In this document: positions 23,022 through 36,976 of the stretch, in pieces
Position numbering within the stretch: the stretch's first letter is position 1
Layout: each line of letters opens with the position of its first letter
Assembly (NCBI RefSeq): GCF_030247185.1
Contig: NC_080571.1
Location: 85,073,025 to 85,137,024 of the forward strand
DNA from: Malaya genurostris
Lineage: Eukaryota > Arthropoda > Insecta > Diptera > Culicidae
Direction: 5' to 3'
DNA: 64,000 nt
Program-made: the position numbers and the translations under genes
Notes under the pieces: model-generated
Told to the model about the DNA's origin: nothing
The model's database searches: none
Seen by the model: only the letters and a program-made list of their open reading frames with translations

Positions 23022-23750
23022 AAATATGCCTGCAGCTTATTTTACAAATCTGAAGATTTAATTGCTCCTTTTTACATCGTCACCAATAAACGCACACCCT
23101 CGAAATTAAAAGATTTAAAACTCAATACTCAGTACTTTCGAAATCAGAAGTCGAATCGGGACTATGTGACTATATGATAGAAGAAATGTAAAAATCGATC
23201 CCTTTCCTTTGACACTTAGAACTTCTTGCTTCACTCATAGTCCCATCCAAAGCATGAGATTAAATTGCAATTTTTTTTTTCAATTGAATTGAATTTTTAA
23301 ATCCGCACTCACGCTTCCAGAAAAAAGGCACACCTAGAATTAGATACATAATTAATTATCGGTTAGATGCGCTTTTTTCTTATCTGTGGACTCTCCCGAA
23401 ACGAAGTCTGATTTGCATTTGGGACAGCAAAATGTTTCAAAATTTTCACTGAACTTCTCGCTCAAACACAAAATTGAGTATTGGCTACCCAAATTTCACT
23501 TGTTGGAACAGGAAAATCATGATGCTAATAATCGTTACTAAGATTAGGGCAAGTAAAGTTTTTCCCGGATTTACACTAAAGTTCCTGAGTTTTTCCCTAT
23601 TTTACCCGGCGAAACAAAATTTCCCTGTTTTCCGCATAAAAATACAGGACAGCAATATAACTTGGTTTTGATAGAGTTTTGCTATTCATAAACAAAGTAG
23701 TGCCCTAAAACCATTAAAGTCGAAATAGAATAAAAAACATAATTCCATTA
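23022..23750. other. no gene seen
   Basis: AT-rich sequence. A stretch at about 23323-23410 (GGCACACCTAGAATTAGATA) has a diverged partner at about 33283-33360 (GGCACACCGAGAATTAGGTA), probably remnants of one old repeat. No frame is recognisable. Confidence 0.4.
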
Positions 23751-25597
23751 TCAGCTAATATCGGAATGCAGAAGCACTGAAACAAAGACCGACTGAAGCA
23801 CCATCCGAACGATCAACTGTTTTACGCAGCATTCCACTGGAGCACCCTTGGGTCATCGCGATGATAGACCGCGTACGTTTGAGTGCTACTCCGACTGGAG
23901 CAAATTGACGCATTGAACGCTTTTTGGGGTCACATACCAGCCGCTCCCTCTCCAAACCAATTCGTTTTAAAACCATCATCGCTCAATCAAGAACCGCTCG
24001 TCTGACGCAGTTTCAAAAAGGGAAAATTATAGCCCCGACGCGTTCCAACTCCGCTGCCAAAGTTTTCCGCAGTAGAACGTGTCCCACTTTTCTCGGTGCC
24101 CCGCTCTTCTCCTATATCGTCGGTATGTGTGTGTGTGTTTGAATTTGGCACACATCGCTCAGTCTGGTCCCCCGGTCTCAGGCGGTTCTTTGGTCGATCG
24201 GTCTCTCGGTCTCTCGGTCAGTCCCCACGCGAAGTGACGCGCCCGTTGCCTAATGTTGCTTGCTGATGTCACTTCGATTCGAAGAGGGGAGATGGTTCTA
24301 AATTTAGCAACAAGAAACCAACCACTAGTGAAACACGAGACGCTTGTTTCCTCTTTCATTTATCAGTTTTATTGTGGTCTGACGTTGTTCGGTTCTCGTC
24401 GTTTTTCCGCAACGTGTTTGCAGCTGATTTTGTGAGTGCGGTTCAAAAGACGGTTTTTAAATGTTTTAGAGAAGCTTTCAAGCGGTGCTAAAAATATTCC
24501 TAAAAATATTCCGCCACTGGAATGGAAAGATTTTTATGAAATCACATCCAACTGGAAGCTGCAAATGACTTCGTGGAAAATCGATTGCAACATAAGTTGG
24601 TGCGCTCACACAGCAAATTCACAAATGTGGAAAAATCGACTTACATGTGTCTTCGCATACCTGCACTCGTTCATTGCATTGGATGTGACAGCCGTAATTT
24701 TCCGAGGGGACTCGTTCAGGGGGACTACCGTACTTCCATCTATCAACTTCAATTATTATTAATCGCAACTCTTTCAGACCCTTTTCCTCGCCAGACCGAG
24801 TGCACTCAATCGGATGAGTTGTCGCAATGTGAAGCAGGTTCCAATCCCGTCTCCGGTGAACCACCGACCGATGTGTAGCTCTCCCAGAAGGAGCCGATTG
24901 TCTAAAATCAAGAGCCGTACTGCAATTTCCTCCGCGGTGCACAATGCAGGCAACGTTGACAAAAGCCCGCTCTTGATTTTCTTCTTTTTTTTTATTTGCT
25001 TTCTTCCCGACATCGATGCCAGCCGATGTGAGCCGTTGCGTTGTGGTGCCCGTCGATGGCCTCGACAGGCAAGAAATTGTCGATTTTCACTAGGGCGGAC
25101 GCGAACGAACACGGTCGGGCTGATTCAAGGATCCCCGGTACTTCTGGTGAAGGGCTGGTTGTAACTTCTGATTCTGTTCGCTCGCGAACTAAAAACTGTT
25201 TCCAAGATCAAAGGTTTTTTTTTGAAATGTGGTCGATCCTAGTCCGCTATCAGTCAGCCAAATCGTATGAGTTTCTATCGGAGAAGAACCCCACCTTTCG
25301 ATGCGATAAATCATAGAATCACTGCCTGGAATTGATGCTTGCTGAAAAAAAAAACCGGAAGAAACCTTCCCTCCATACGAATCTTTCCGTAACCGTGCTC
25401 TGTGGGACATTGAAGTTGAAGGGAAGACTAAGGTGAATGTAATGGGACATATTCAGCAAGTAAAATTCTTGTACAAACTGCAATGCTTTTCAGAAAATTT
25501 GAATATCAGTCTCACTTGACGATGTAGGTGATCTTTCAACCGAAGATTCGTAGATTTGGGTAGACCACCAAAAAAATTGTAATAGATGAAATCCAAA
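23751..25597. other. single-copy GC-richer block, no gene recognised
   Basis: This block has higher GC, several overlapping open frames of 65-116 codons on both strands (for example 24814-25164 plus, 24774-25112 minus), and no match to repeats in the window. None of the translations shows a domain I know, and frames on opposite strands overlap completely, so I do not call a gene. A short CGGTCTCT direct repeat lies at about 24200-24215. This is a candidate place for a host promoter or 5' exon. Confidence 0.35.
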
Positions 25598-25600
25598 AAA

Positions 25601-26395
<795 letters not shown>

Positions 26396-27639
26396 ATTTG
26401 CACGGCGCACTGTGGTTTAAATAGATAAAAACGTGAGCTTAATTCAGTAGCTGCCAAACCGTTCTTTTTGAGAAATTGTGTACAAATATACACCGCGTAA
26501 TTTGATTCTATCACTAATTGTTCGTGGCCTACTTTGACAAAAAATTATAACCATAATTTTTTTCCTGAAGAGATTGAAAAATGGTGTCTTCTACAAAATT
26601 CTAGAACTATTGAAAATAATTTATTTTGTCGAAAATACCAAAAATCTAGGTAGCACCGTTTCGTATATAAAAAGCGTTTTTTTTTTTATGGTAACCCCCT
26701 TAAAACGAGTTTTTTAATCATAACTTGTTTCGAGTTAATTTTTTTGCCTTCTTTGTTTGGAATAATTGATGAAAATATAAAATCCAAAGCAAAGTTATAC
26801 ATTTTACTTTTTTGACCTGAGATAAAACCTTGTGGCGTAGCAAAATATGCAACTTGATGCAACTGACTTTTACAATACTTATAGGCAAAGATGTCCGGAG
26901 AGGAAGTATAATTTCTCCGCTCGCACTGACAACATCAACGAGAGCTTTTCTCTTTCACACGTATACACCACTGTTATTTAAAGTGTGCACGCATCATGAG
27001 AGAGAGTGTTTATTCTCTTTCGACTCTAGCACTAGATCACATAAAATTTATAGAGCAGAGCTCTGAAATTCTCTGAGGTGGATGAAGATATTTTCTGCGA
27101 AGTGGACTCTGGTGTACGGTTCAAATAAGAGAAGCGTGGGGCACGCATATTCAGCAAAAGCGCAATTTATCGTTAAAATTTAGTTTTCCTTCTAGTTTTC
27201 CTTGCTGCGAAAAAACTTGTCATAGCAAGGCCATCATTACCTTCTATAAATTTGAAAAAATAAATCACAGAAGTGTTCGCTCACTAGCAGGCACGGTCAC
27301 TTGGGTGTATTTAGGCGAGAGCGCGTGAGAGCGATTCATGCGAAGGGAATGTGTTTTACTCGCACCGGCTGCTTTAACCACAAGCACACACTCCATACAT
27401 AATTCGACACCAAGAAGAAGTGCGCTTTCCTTTTTGTGTAATGGTTGCTTCTTGCATCCCCTGTGTAGAAATAAATCTTACACCAGCGTGCACCAGTCTG
27501 GTTAAATGCCATCACTGCTCATAGGAAAAGATATTCCTAACACTAGGAAACAAAATATAAATGGAGCTCGATGGAACTTTTTTTTAAAGCCTTTTCGAAG
27601 TTAGTTTTAATTATTTAAAATCCGCAAAATTATCAAAGC
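26396..27639. other. no gene seen
   Basis: AT-rich sequence. A short purine-rich region at 26900-27130 has a 78-codon frame without motifs. Parts are probably old W-type interior, but I cannot align them with confidence. Confidence 0.35.
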
Positions 27640-27659
27640 TTCTACACACATTAAATACC

Positions 27660-28759
27660 GAAACATAGTTTGAGACTATAAGACCTTTCATATGAATCTA
27701 AATTTGTGAAAATCGGTTAAGGCATCTCCGAGAAAAACGAGTGACATTATTTTCACATTTCTGGTATATATCTCCCTGTAATCACTGAACCGGAAGTCGG
27801 ATCCGCATGATATTTCGGAACTTTGTATGGGACCATAAGACCTTTCATTTGAATCTAAGTTTGTTAAAATCGGTTTAACCATCCGAGAGTAATATTAGTG
27901 ACATTATTATCACATTTTTGATGTATTACTTTCACATTTTTTATGCGTATCACTCTGTATTTCCGGAATCATAATTTGGATCCATATGATATTCAGGAAT
28001 TTCGTATAACACCGTGAGACCTTCCATTAAATCTGAGTTTAAGAAAATCGGTTTAGCCATCTCCGAGAAAAGTGAGTGACGTTATTTTCCCATTTTTAAT
28101 GCATTATTTTCCCATTTTTGGTGCATATCACCCTGCAATTCCGGAAGCGAAAGTCGGATCCAAATCATATTCAGGAATTTTGTATGCGACTATGAGACCT
28201 TTCATTTAAATCTAAGATTGTGAAAATCGGTTTAGTAATCTCCGAGAAAAGTGAGTGACATTATTTTCACATTTTTGGTACATATCACCCTGTAGCTCCG
28301 GAACCGGAAGTCGGATCGAAACTAAATTCAGGAACTTTGTATGGGACCGTAAGACCTTCCATTTGAATCTAAGTTTGTGAAAATCGGTTAAGCCATCTCC
28401 GATAGAAGTGAGTGACATTTTTTTTCACATTTTTATGCATTATTTCCCCCTTTTTAGTGCATATCACCCTGTAATTCCGGAACCGGAAGTCGGATGCTAA
28501 TAAAATTCAGGAATTTTGTATGGGATCATAAGACCTTTCATTTGAATCTAAGTTTGTGGAAATCGGTTCAGCCATCTCGGAGAAAAGTGAGTGACATTTT
28601 TTTCACAATTTTTGTACATATCACCTTGTGTCTCTGGAACCGGAAGTCGGATCCAAATGAAATTCAGGAACTTTGTATGGGGCTATGAGACGTTTCCTTT
28701 GAATCTAAGTTTGTGAAAATCGGTTAAGCCATCTCCGAGAAAAGTGAGTGACAATATTT

Positions 28760-28760
<1 letters not shown>
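27660..28760 (+). repeat. minisatellite with alternating unit length of about 157 and 178 bp
   Basis: The core CGGAAGTCGG or its variants occurs at 27791, 27971, 28148, 28305, 28484 and 28641. Spacings are about 180, 177, 157, 179 and 157 bp. The long units contain an extra block of about 21 bp of the type ATTTTTGATGTATTACTTTC. Each unit also carries GACCTTTCATTTGAATCTAA and GAAAATCGGTT. It is part of a W element, as shown by the CA array and inverted single units that follow. Confidence 0.8.

Positions 28761-28762
<2 letters not shown>

Positions 28763-28835
<73 letters not shown>
28763..28835. repeat. (AC)n microsatellite, 73 bp
   Basis: An uninterrupted AC array. To its left the minisatellite runs in plus sense; to its right (28840-29270) single units run in inverted sense (ACCGATTCTCAAAAAC, TTCGGTTCCGGAGT). 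The array therefore sits at a symmetry centre of the repeat. Confidence 0.95.
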
Positions 28836-28836
<1 letters not shown>

Positions 28837-29399
28837 GATAACTGGACCGATTCTCAAAAACTTTGATTCAAATATCTTTTTGTCCCATAACCTACCATTG
28901 AATTTTACATGGATCGAACTTCTAATTCGAGAGTAACGGGATAAAATGTTTGAATGAAATAAAAAAAACATGCAATCCACTTTTTTAAAAGACTTCCAAA
29001 CCAATTTTTCTAATCTTAGATTCAAATGTAAGCCCTTGCAGTCCTATAGCTTGCTGTTGAGATTTTTCCAGATCTGACCTTCGGTTCCGGAGTGACGGGG
29101 TAAATCATGCAAAAAATTAAAAAAAGCACATAAGATTTTCTCAGAGACTGTTTGACCAATTTACACAAGCTTAGGTTGAAATGAAGGGTCTTCCAGTTCC
29201 ATGAAACCCTATCGATTTTTATTCGGATACGACATTCGGTTCCGAAATTAAAGGCTGACAAGTGAAAAAAAAAAATCAATTTCAGGAGTCTCTTTCTATA
29301 CTTGACACTGAAAAATCGAGTAAAATACCTTCACCTAGTCGTCAGTTGTGTAGTTAGCTGATGACCAAATACATTGATTTCGGGTATACCGGATCTAAA

Positions 29400-29445
29400 T
29401 ATAACAGTGTGTTTTAATCCACCTAGTGGTGTAATGGTGCCTTTC
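29400..29445 (+). repeat. family W terminal segment
   Basis: GTGTTTTAATCCACCTAGTG followed by GTGTAATGGTGCCTTTCTCA is the W start motif. The following sequence to about 29800 is diverged W-like (TTTCCGGAACCTGAATCGGG). No gene is present. Confidence 0.5.
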
Positions 29446-30756
29446 TCATCAAAATTTCACGGGAAATCAATGCAAATTTCATATTGGACATTTTGAATAA
29501 CTATTTCCGGAACCTGAATCGGGAGACTGTCGCTGTTGCAATAAGTTTCCAGAGCCATTGAATAGCCAGGCTTACAAGTTCAAAAAGTATAACAATCTGT
29601 TTGAAAAATTTCGTACTTTTTTGTGTAGTTAACTATATGAAGGTTAAACATTTGTAGCTTTCATCATCCTGGAAGCCGGATTCGGATAAAATTTAACCTT
29701 TGAACATATTAATAAGATATTTATTTGAATCAATGTTCGATCGGTTCAGTTACGGTTAGTTTGTTTGGTTAGAGGCTAATAAAACCTGCATGCTAGACGA
29801 AGTTTTTGGCTAGTTTTTTAAGGAATTTGTTCCACTTTCAATACCGACTTACAATAAATTCAATGAAAAACATGTCCCATTTTGAATATTGATTATAGAA
29901 ACAAAGTTTTGGTTTTAATTTCAGTTGTTTGGCTTACCTCTCATGCCCTATTTCGATTAGACCAATCCTTCGAAAACAGTCAAATCAAGCGAAATCCTGC
30001 ACTTATGTTACTTTTGTATATGAAATTCAAAGTAAAAAGGGTTTTATTTTTAAATCAGTTGCATAAAACTTACTTTGTGTTTGTTTTTATCATCAATTTT
30101 GGTCACAGCATGTATGCAAACATTATTTACAGTTTTCACTGATATCACTGCAAAACCGGTACGATATTACTGTACTACCGGCTGTAAACATTGCATATAC
30201 ATCGCGAAGCATGCAATTCCGATGCAAATATCTTTTTAAATAAACTTGAATTCAATTGAAATTATTTCTATCTTTCGGGCGCACATCTAGTAAGGCAGTT
30301 ATGATTTGCCTCTACCTCAGCACCGTATTCAACACAAATCATACACCGGTGACAGACATTCGTGCTTGTGCCGTGATTCTGATTCTTCAAAACGGTTGAA
30401 AAACCGTGCTCATGTGTGCTCGGTGTCGATAGATTCGCTTGTGTTTCCATCACCGCGCTTCGGTGATGTTTTTCGTTTCCTTTGCAGCGTGTACGAAATC
30501 GAACACCGCACACTGCGTGCTTTGTTCGTTGAGGCGGTGTTGTGTTTTCTTCTTCCGTACCACCGCATTTACGTACGCTTTATAAGACGATTTGACCTTG
30601 TAATTCCGGAAACCGAAGACAGATTCGGATGAAATTCAGAAGCTCCGTGTGAAATCGTACGACCTTTCATTTGAACCTAAGTTTGTAAAAACCAGTCAGT
30701 CCATTGCTGAGAAAAGTGAGTTAGTTCCATTTTAGACCACTATTTCCGGTACTGGT

Positions 30757-30845
30757 ATAGGTTTAAAGTACTATGTATTGTGGATGCCACGGCGAAGAAA
30801 AACATATGTATATTGCCTATGAAATAAACGTATTTATGGAAAAAA
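30757..30845 (+). mobile_element. short 5'-truncated retroposon, copy 1
   Basis: This is an 89-bp segment ending in a polyadenylation signal (GAAATAAACG) and an A-tail, inserted in W-like sequence. ACTGGT at 30751-30756 and 30846-30851 is a likely target duplication. The same sequence, in opposite orientation, is at 63730-63843. It looks like the extreme 3' end of a LINE or of a processed transcript; nothing coding remains. The 83-codon antisense frame over it is spurious. Confidence 0.65.
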
Positions 30846-30851
30846 AACTGG

Positions 30852-33800
30852 TTGCCCAATATTTGCAAAAGTATCGGTAATGGCCAAGAAAAAGTGTTAG
30901 TAAGAAACACTTTTATTCTGAAACTGCCCGCCTTACAATACATGGACAGTTGAAATGGAACATAATAACTTAACTTGGCACAAAGTTTCACTGAATTAGA
31001 GTGGTGCTCTTTTTTATAAACTGACTTTAAATTTCGAAAACGAATTGTTTTTCAGTGTAGGTTCGAATATGCGAATTTTGCGCTAAATCGTTTTCGGAGT
31101 TGGCAACAAATAGACTTTATCACAAAAAGACACTTTGTTCACTTTATTTTTCCAAAATTGATCTACCCTCTTAGAAAAAATGAAATTGACGCTTGACGTA
31201 AATTCAACCATGCCGTAATTTCTTCGGTGATGACACAATATTACATCTATTAACATAGAAAAATAATTGCGTCTGTATCGATGTTAGCTTCAGCTAAATG
31301 AACTATGAAGGTAATGATATGAATTATGAATGTAAGTGAATCGCAACGCTCCTATTATGTGCATCGAGAAAGATGTAAATTTGTTTAAGTATGTAGACTA
31401 TCTTTTGAAAAGGACTAGACATTTTTACTATTTTTTGCCATTGATTGGGGTAGAAAAATGACAAATTCTTCAAAAAATTGTTATGATGGTGATGTTTTCA
31501 AAACAAGTCTAATTTTCGAATTAAAATACAGAAAAAATTACAGATCGAATTTTACACTGAAAAAAATCGATCTGAAAAATTACAAATAAACGCCCGTTCT
31601 TCATTTGAATAAAATTTTATCCCAACATAGATAATTATGCTTCTTGTCAATCTTCCATATAAAATGGTGGTTTTAAAGCGAAAAAAGTTTTTTTAACAAA
31701 AATTTTTTCTTATCCACTGAGCACTGATACTTTTCGCCAATATCGGACAACTAGTAATAGGGTATTCGGTGAAATATTCTCAAAAATCGAGATTCATTGG
31801 AATCTTGGATGATTATGAGTTTCAGTTTGGTTTAGTTTTTAACCAAAAGACACTGGATGAACAATAATAGTTTTTGTTTGAAAAACTTGTTTTTCCTTGA
31901 ATGGGCCCATTTTGCAATGTATGATTGGTTAATAGGAAACTTAATCACCTATCTTGGGACCAAATTTTATCAAAGCAATGATGGTTTTGATTTGTAAATC
32001 GATATCAAATTTTGAAGATCAATTTTGTTCAGTGTAAGGCTCGATAAAGGTTTTTTTCAATATATTTTTTCCAGAGACAGTCTGGATCAATTTTTGAAAA
32101 ACCATGTATGCAAAGTGACTTTTTGACACAAAGTCTACATATCAAGAAAGTTTCATTCAAGTCAGAGAGATTGCTGCCAACATTTGTTGAAGTTGACTCA
32201 AAATTCATCATATTTCTAGAGAAGAGTTTTTATAACATAACCCCTAAACCCTCACTCCCCTTCCACCGCGTCTGCTTATGGGCCATCTAAAGCGGAGCCG
32301 TGGCCAACATTTGCATGAAATCATCTTTAAACATCATATTATATTCATCATTCTATCGATTCCAATAAAATTTTCATCTTTTTTTGTGTGTTTTATTTTT
32401 GAAAATAAAATCCTATACCTTTGAAATGGAAAAAAAAGGAAAATAGTTGTTAATCAAAGTTGTTCAAATGGAAAAATGAAAATAGTTGTTAATCCGGGCG
32501 TAACGTTTCTTGGGAGCGACAAAACAATTCACCAGGAATCTTCTATCGACCGAAAGAAACTTTTTGGAAACCAAAATTACTATAGGTTCGAGCACCAACA
32601 GGAAAAAATCATTGTGAATCATTTTCTATCATTATCGATGAAGCTTCGCTTGAATATCAACATTGCACAGTATACGGTTTTCACTGGAAACCGAAAATGA
32701 CTGAAAGGGTAAATGAAAGAAAGAACACAATTTTTAAACTACTGTTCCGCTTATGTCGCTGACTGGACATGGATCTAGTTCTTATAATTCGCAAGCGGAG
32801 CTACAAATGACATTTATTTCTCATCATTTTCGTATACTTCGAGTCAACGAAAATGACTTGTATTAGCAGTGAGTCTCATAAAAATATCCAAGTCCGACTT
32901 CCGGTTCTAACATTACAAGGTGAAAAGTTTTCCAAACTTCAAACCATCATAGTAAATCGTTCCAATTTGTATGTTAGGTTATGTTGGTTGCAGACCATAC
33001 AAACTGTTTTTAGTTATACTGGACACGTCATTAATGCAGAACTGTTTGGAAATTCTTCTAAATTTAAAACTGTTTGTAGTTCATATTATCTGATGGCAGT
33101 CACGTACCCAGAGGGGGGGCCCGAAGGACCCTGGCCCCTCTCGAAATCAAAAACATTTAATAATTTACAATGTCTCAGACATGTGTTACAGGAATAACAA
33201 GAAAATGAATGAAAGTAATGAAATGTAATACAATATCAGTTCCAGTGGAAAATTTTAAAGTGTATGTTAAAAACAGCCGCAAAAGGCACACCGAGAATTA
33301 GGTACATAAGCTTCAGTAAGATTATTTTTTAATCTTTGAGCCCCTTCCGAAATGAAATACTGGGTACGGGCCTGTCTGATGGTTCAGTGATCGGAATTTC
33401 ATTATGCCGGCATTCAATTTTCGGCTCCGGAAATAGTCAAAATCTTTAAATTGAAGCCCAACTTATCGGTTTTCTCTAACTTAAACTCAAATGTAGTATT
33501 AATATGCGATAGTTTTATGTAAAACAAGTTTCAAAACTGGGTTCTAACATTTTCAAATTTGTAGTATTTTTGATTTTTATGTTGATTAAAACAGATTTTT
33601 ATTAACAATGTTACTAATTTCGAAAAAATCCTAATACAAACACTCTATTTAAAGAAAATTAATCCATTAAAAGTAAAAATAATTGAAAACAGCACTGTCG
33701 ACAATTGCCTTTCAGAACGGGATCAGCTGTATCCTGACATGGCTCCGTTTGATGAATGTCACTCCGGAAACATGCTACGTTCTAAAATTGGGCGGTTCAT

Positions 33801-35867
33801 TGTTTTATTTAAGTTTAGTTTAGTGAAGGCAAACTAGAAGCTACAGATGAAATAAGTCTCACACAACGGAAGATTGAGTAACGGTCGAAATAAGAAATGA
33901 GGAAACATCCTCGTTCACTCTCCCTAACACACGTGCGAAATTCCTGCCAGGAAACTCTAGGCATTCAACACAGTGACGACGAGTGACAGGTTGGATGGAG
34001 AACTGATGAATTTCGATCCACCGGTAGATTCGATATGTTACAATGAGAAAAAAAACGAGTCTTACGACAACGGAGAAAGATGGAAAAGATTCAAGAAAAT
34101 GGATTTTGAATTGTTTATCGATTCGCCTTGGCATGGCAGTAACGAACTTGACTGACATCGAGATAAGTGAGAACAATCTTCGCCAAAGTGGTACGACATT
34201 TGCTTTCAGACTCTTTCAGTTTCCCCCCTCCCTTCCAGTCACCATCATCGTCGTTGTAATCCGAATCATGTACCTATGTAACTATAGGTACATATTGACG
34301 ATGGCCTTGATGGTTTGATGAATCGATAAGCCCCCTTTCGGCGGAGAGATCGATATCGAGCTCCGGTTCCTGACAGGTGCAGTACATGGAATTCCTGCGT
34401 CAGTGTATCAAATGATGATTGGACAGGCGATTTGTGTCAATTTGATGGTAATTTCATACTCAGCGGGACTCGTGGGTGTAGTTTGGCCGCAATGGGACTT
34501 TTTGAATCGAAAATTCAGGTATGTTTTGAGTGTTCAGTGGCAGGACAAAACGAGAAATGTTGTTATATCTGTGAAGACTACAGGAATATATGAGCGAAGA
34601 TAATTACTTGCCCTAGTTGTTTACTTATCAGGATTGTTTCCACGGCATTTTTCATAGACTTTGAACATTAGGAAATATATATCTGGAAAGGTGAGTCTAT
34701 GATCCGAAAGTAGAAGTAAACAGGATTGACTTCATCGCATAACAAAGTGCAATAAGATGCGACCTGAACTAAGTTAACCCGGAATACGAGTTCCGCCGCA
34801 AGGTTTTCCGTCGGTAGCAAATAAACGTAAATATAGGAAACAGGAACGAGATAGAAAATCACACACACACATATGTAACAACAACAGCCGTGAAATCCAT
34901 CCAGCGCTGCTGGCAGCTATCAGTTTACACCAACTTTTCACCACAAATTGAAATAACAGGATGCGAAACTGAAAGCTTCCACAACTCGACATTCGCAATC
35001 TTCCACGGGTTTCTCGTGGTTCTTGCGTTCAATGTCGAGACCCCCCCACCCGTTCTTCCCAGTCCGATGCGGGGATGTTTCCGGCTGCATCAGGTTTTCC
35101 TCGACGCTTACCCCCACCCCCCCGTCGAAGTTATCCGCATCATGCGGATGTGCTGATCCAACGTCCGTCCGTCCGTCCGTCTGCGGGTTGTCAGCCGTGT
35201 TCAAGTTTTATTTCGCTGCTGACTCGGTCGGGTTCGGAGCGTTGCGGTTGTGTTATTTTTTTTCTTCTTGGCAAATAATGTAGCTTTTGAAATTGACAGT
35301 TTCGTTATTACGAACTCTTCCAATCGAGGAAATACTCTCTAGACCGCCACCAACCGATCGTAATGCTGGCGGTTCTGCGTTCTGCGATGGCTTTTATTTG
35401 GTTTAGTGGAATTTTGCCGCAAGTGTTAAATATTATTGATGGTAATAAGTTTTCTGGTCTGTACAGATCGTTCTTCGTGTTGCTCTTGATAGTTACGAAG
35501 TCGATTCATTAATCAATTCTAATCGAACAAACAATTCCATTTGTTATAAACGGAAAATCATTTGCAGAATAGTCAAGGAATATACTTGCACGTAAAGGTG
35601 CCTGGTCTCAGAATCTTGCTACTGAATAGAATTCGTATTTTGATGACCAAACAGGACGGGACGAGGAAAGTATCATTATAATTATTAATGTTGTTTATTT
35701 GGCCTTTCACACCAGGAAAAAAGTACAATTCAAGTCCAAATTGTTGTAAAGCTTGAGTCAAACAATATTTGGGCATACTTTATTTCACTGCAGTGCAGTC
35801 GGATTTCGAAGGTTTTGACATCAGTTTGTTTTGAACTGCTTCCTCTGATCATGAATATCTCTTATTT
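30852..35867. other. no gene recognised; single-copy GC-richer block at 34900-35350
   Basis: The section 30852-34800 is AT-rich with frames of at most 115 codons and no motifs. A GC-rich fragment at 33105-33150 (GGGGGGCCCGAAGGACCCTG) looks like a remnant of a dispersed repeat. The block 34900-35350 is C-rich with overlapping short frames, a CGTC tetranucleotide repeat at about 35161-35181 and the near-palindrome ATCCGCATCATGCGGAT at about 35133-35149. I see no supported promoter, RNA gene or exon. Confidence 0.4.
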
Positions 35868-36974
35868 CTTTATTTATTTATTTATTTACATGTAATCAAA
35901 AGACAATGTGTAGTCCCAATGATTAAAAACTATTCCTATTTCTAAGTATGTTTAAAAAATTCGTTTGAATTCTGCTACGCGTAATGTGAAAATCGAATCC
36001 GGCAGATACTCGTTTGAAAGTTCGTTGTAGACCAATAATAGCACCGTTATATCCATATTTAGTACGACTAAGAGGCAATCGAAGAAAGACGTTATTCCGA
36101 AGAGCTCTACTGCGTACATTTGAAGAAATTTCGCTGAGGAGTGCAGGGCAGTCTATTTTGTTGTTCAACCTGTCGGCGATCTACATAGCACGGGACAAAT
36201 CACGTCGAATGCCAAGGGTGTTGAGCCCAATCAATAATCCACGGCTTTCGCAGCTAGGCAGCTCGTAAGGGTTATTCCAAGGTAGTTGTCGAAGAGCAAA
36301 ACGGACGAATCTGCGCTGTATTGATTCTATTCGGTGGGAGCCGTTAAGGTAATATGGGTTCCATATCGTAAAGCAGTACTCGAGCGTTGTGCGAATGAGT
36401 GAGACTTTAAACAGTAAATGTCTGTGAAATGTTTTGCTATTCTCATTACAAATCCTAAACTACGAGATGCCTTTGCTACAATAAAGTTGATATGCTGCTT
36501 AAAAGACAAATGCTCGTCTAGAACTACACCGAGATCCTTAACACATGTGGTTCTGTTGATCACTACTTCATCAAGGCAGTAGTTGTATCTTATAGGAACT
36601 TTTTTCCGTGTGAACGTGATGATTGAGCATTTATCAAAGTTGTTCAAAGCCATTCGATTTACCTCACACCACTTTGAAAAAATTTCAAGTTGGTGTTGGA
36701 GGAAAACAGCATCCTCGTTACTTCGAACTATTTGGAATAGTTTGAGATCATCAGCGAAAGATAAACGTGAACAATTCAGAGAAAGATTCACATCGTTAAA
36801 ATACAGGAGGAAGATCAGGGGTCCGAGATGGCTGCATTGTGGAATCCCAGAAGAAGCGATGAACTCTTTGGATACAGAGTCTTTTATCTTGATTGCTAAT
36901 CGGCGATTATTAAGGTATGAAGAAAACCAACGCAGCATGTTAGAACCAAATCCCAATCTGTCTAACTTAATCAA
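35868..36974 (-). pseudogene. second CR1/T1-like LINE, 5'-truncated, minus strand
   Basis: The minus-strand frame 36974-36327 encodes the reverse transcriptase palm: SSGIPQCSHLGPLIFLLYF, then the FADD box in LSFADDLKLF, then CVKDLGVVLDEHLSFKQHI. Frame 36168-35923 encodes the C-terminal part. The usual GIPQG glycine is cysteine here. The frame breaks after CLKSHS near 36390, so the protein is interrupted. The 3' end is an AAAT-type short repeat (complement of TTTATTTATTTATTTATTTA) at about 35868-35888. The 5' end is cut at about 36975, directly against the DD37E copy that follows. It is the same general family as the copy at 13800-15035 but clearly diverged. Confidence 0.85.
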
Positions 36975-36976
36975 CT

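Noticed and set aside
24619..25164. Overlapping frames of 101-116 codons on both strands
   Set aside because: They overlap in several frames without motifs, so none can be preferred as a gene.
27660..28760. CRISPR-like array
   Set aside because: The repeated unit is over 150 bp with similarity throughout, not short repeats with unique spacers, and the DNA is eukaryotic.
30268..30632. Overlapping 81- and 108-codon frames
   Set aside because: Opposite-strand frames over the same segment, without motifs, next to W-type repeat sequence.
33859..34176. 105-codon minus-strand frame
   Set aside because: No motif, no repeat or splice support; length is within chance expectation for this window.
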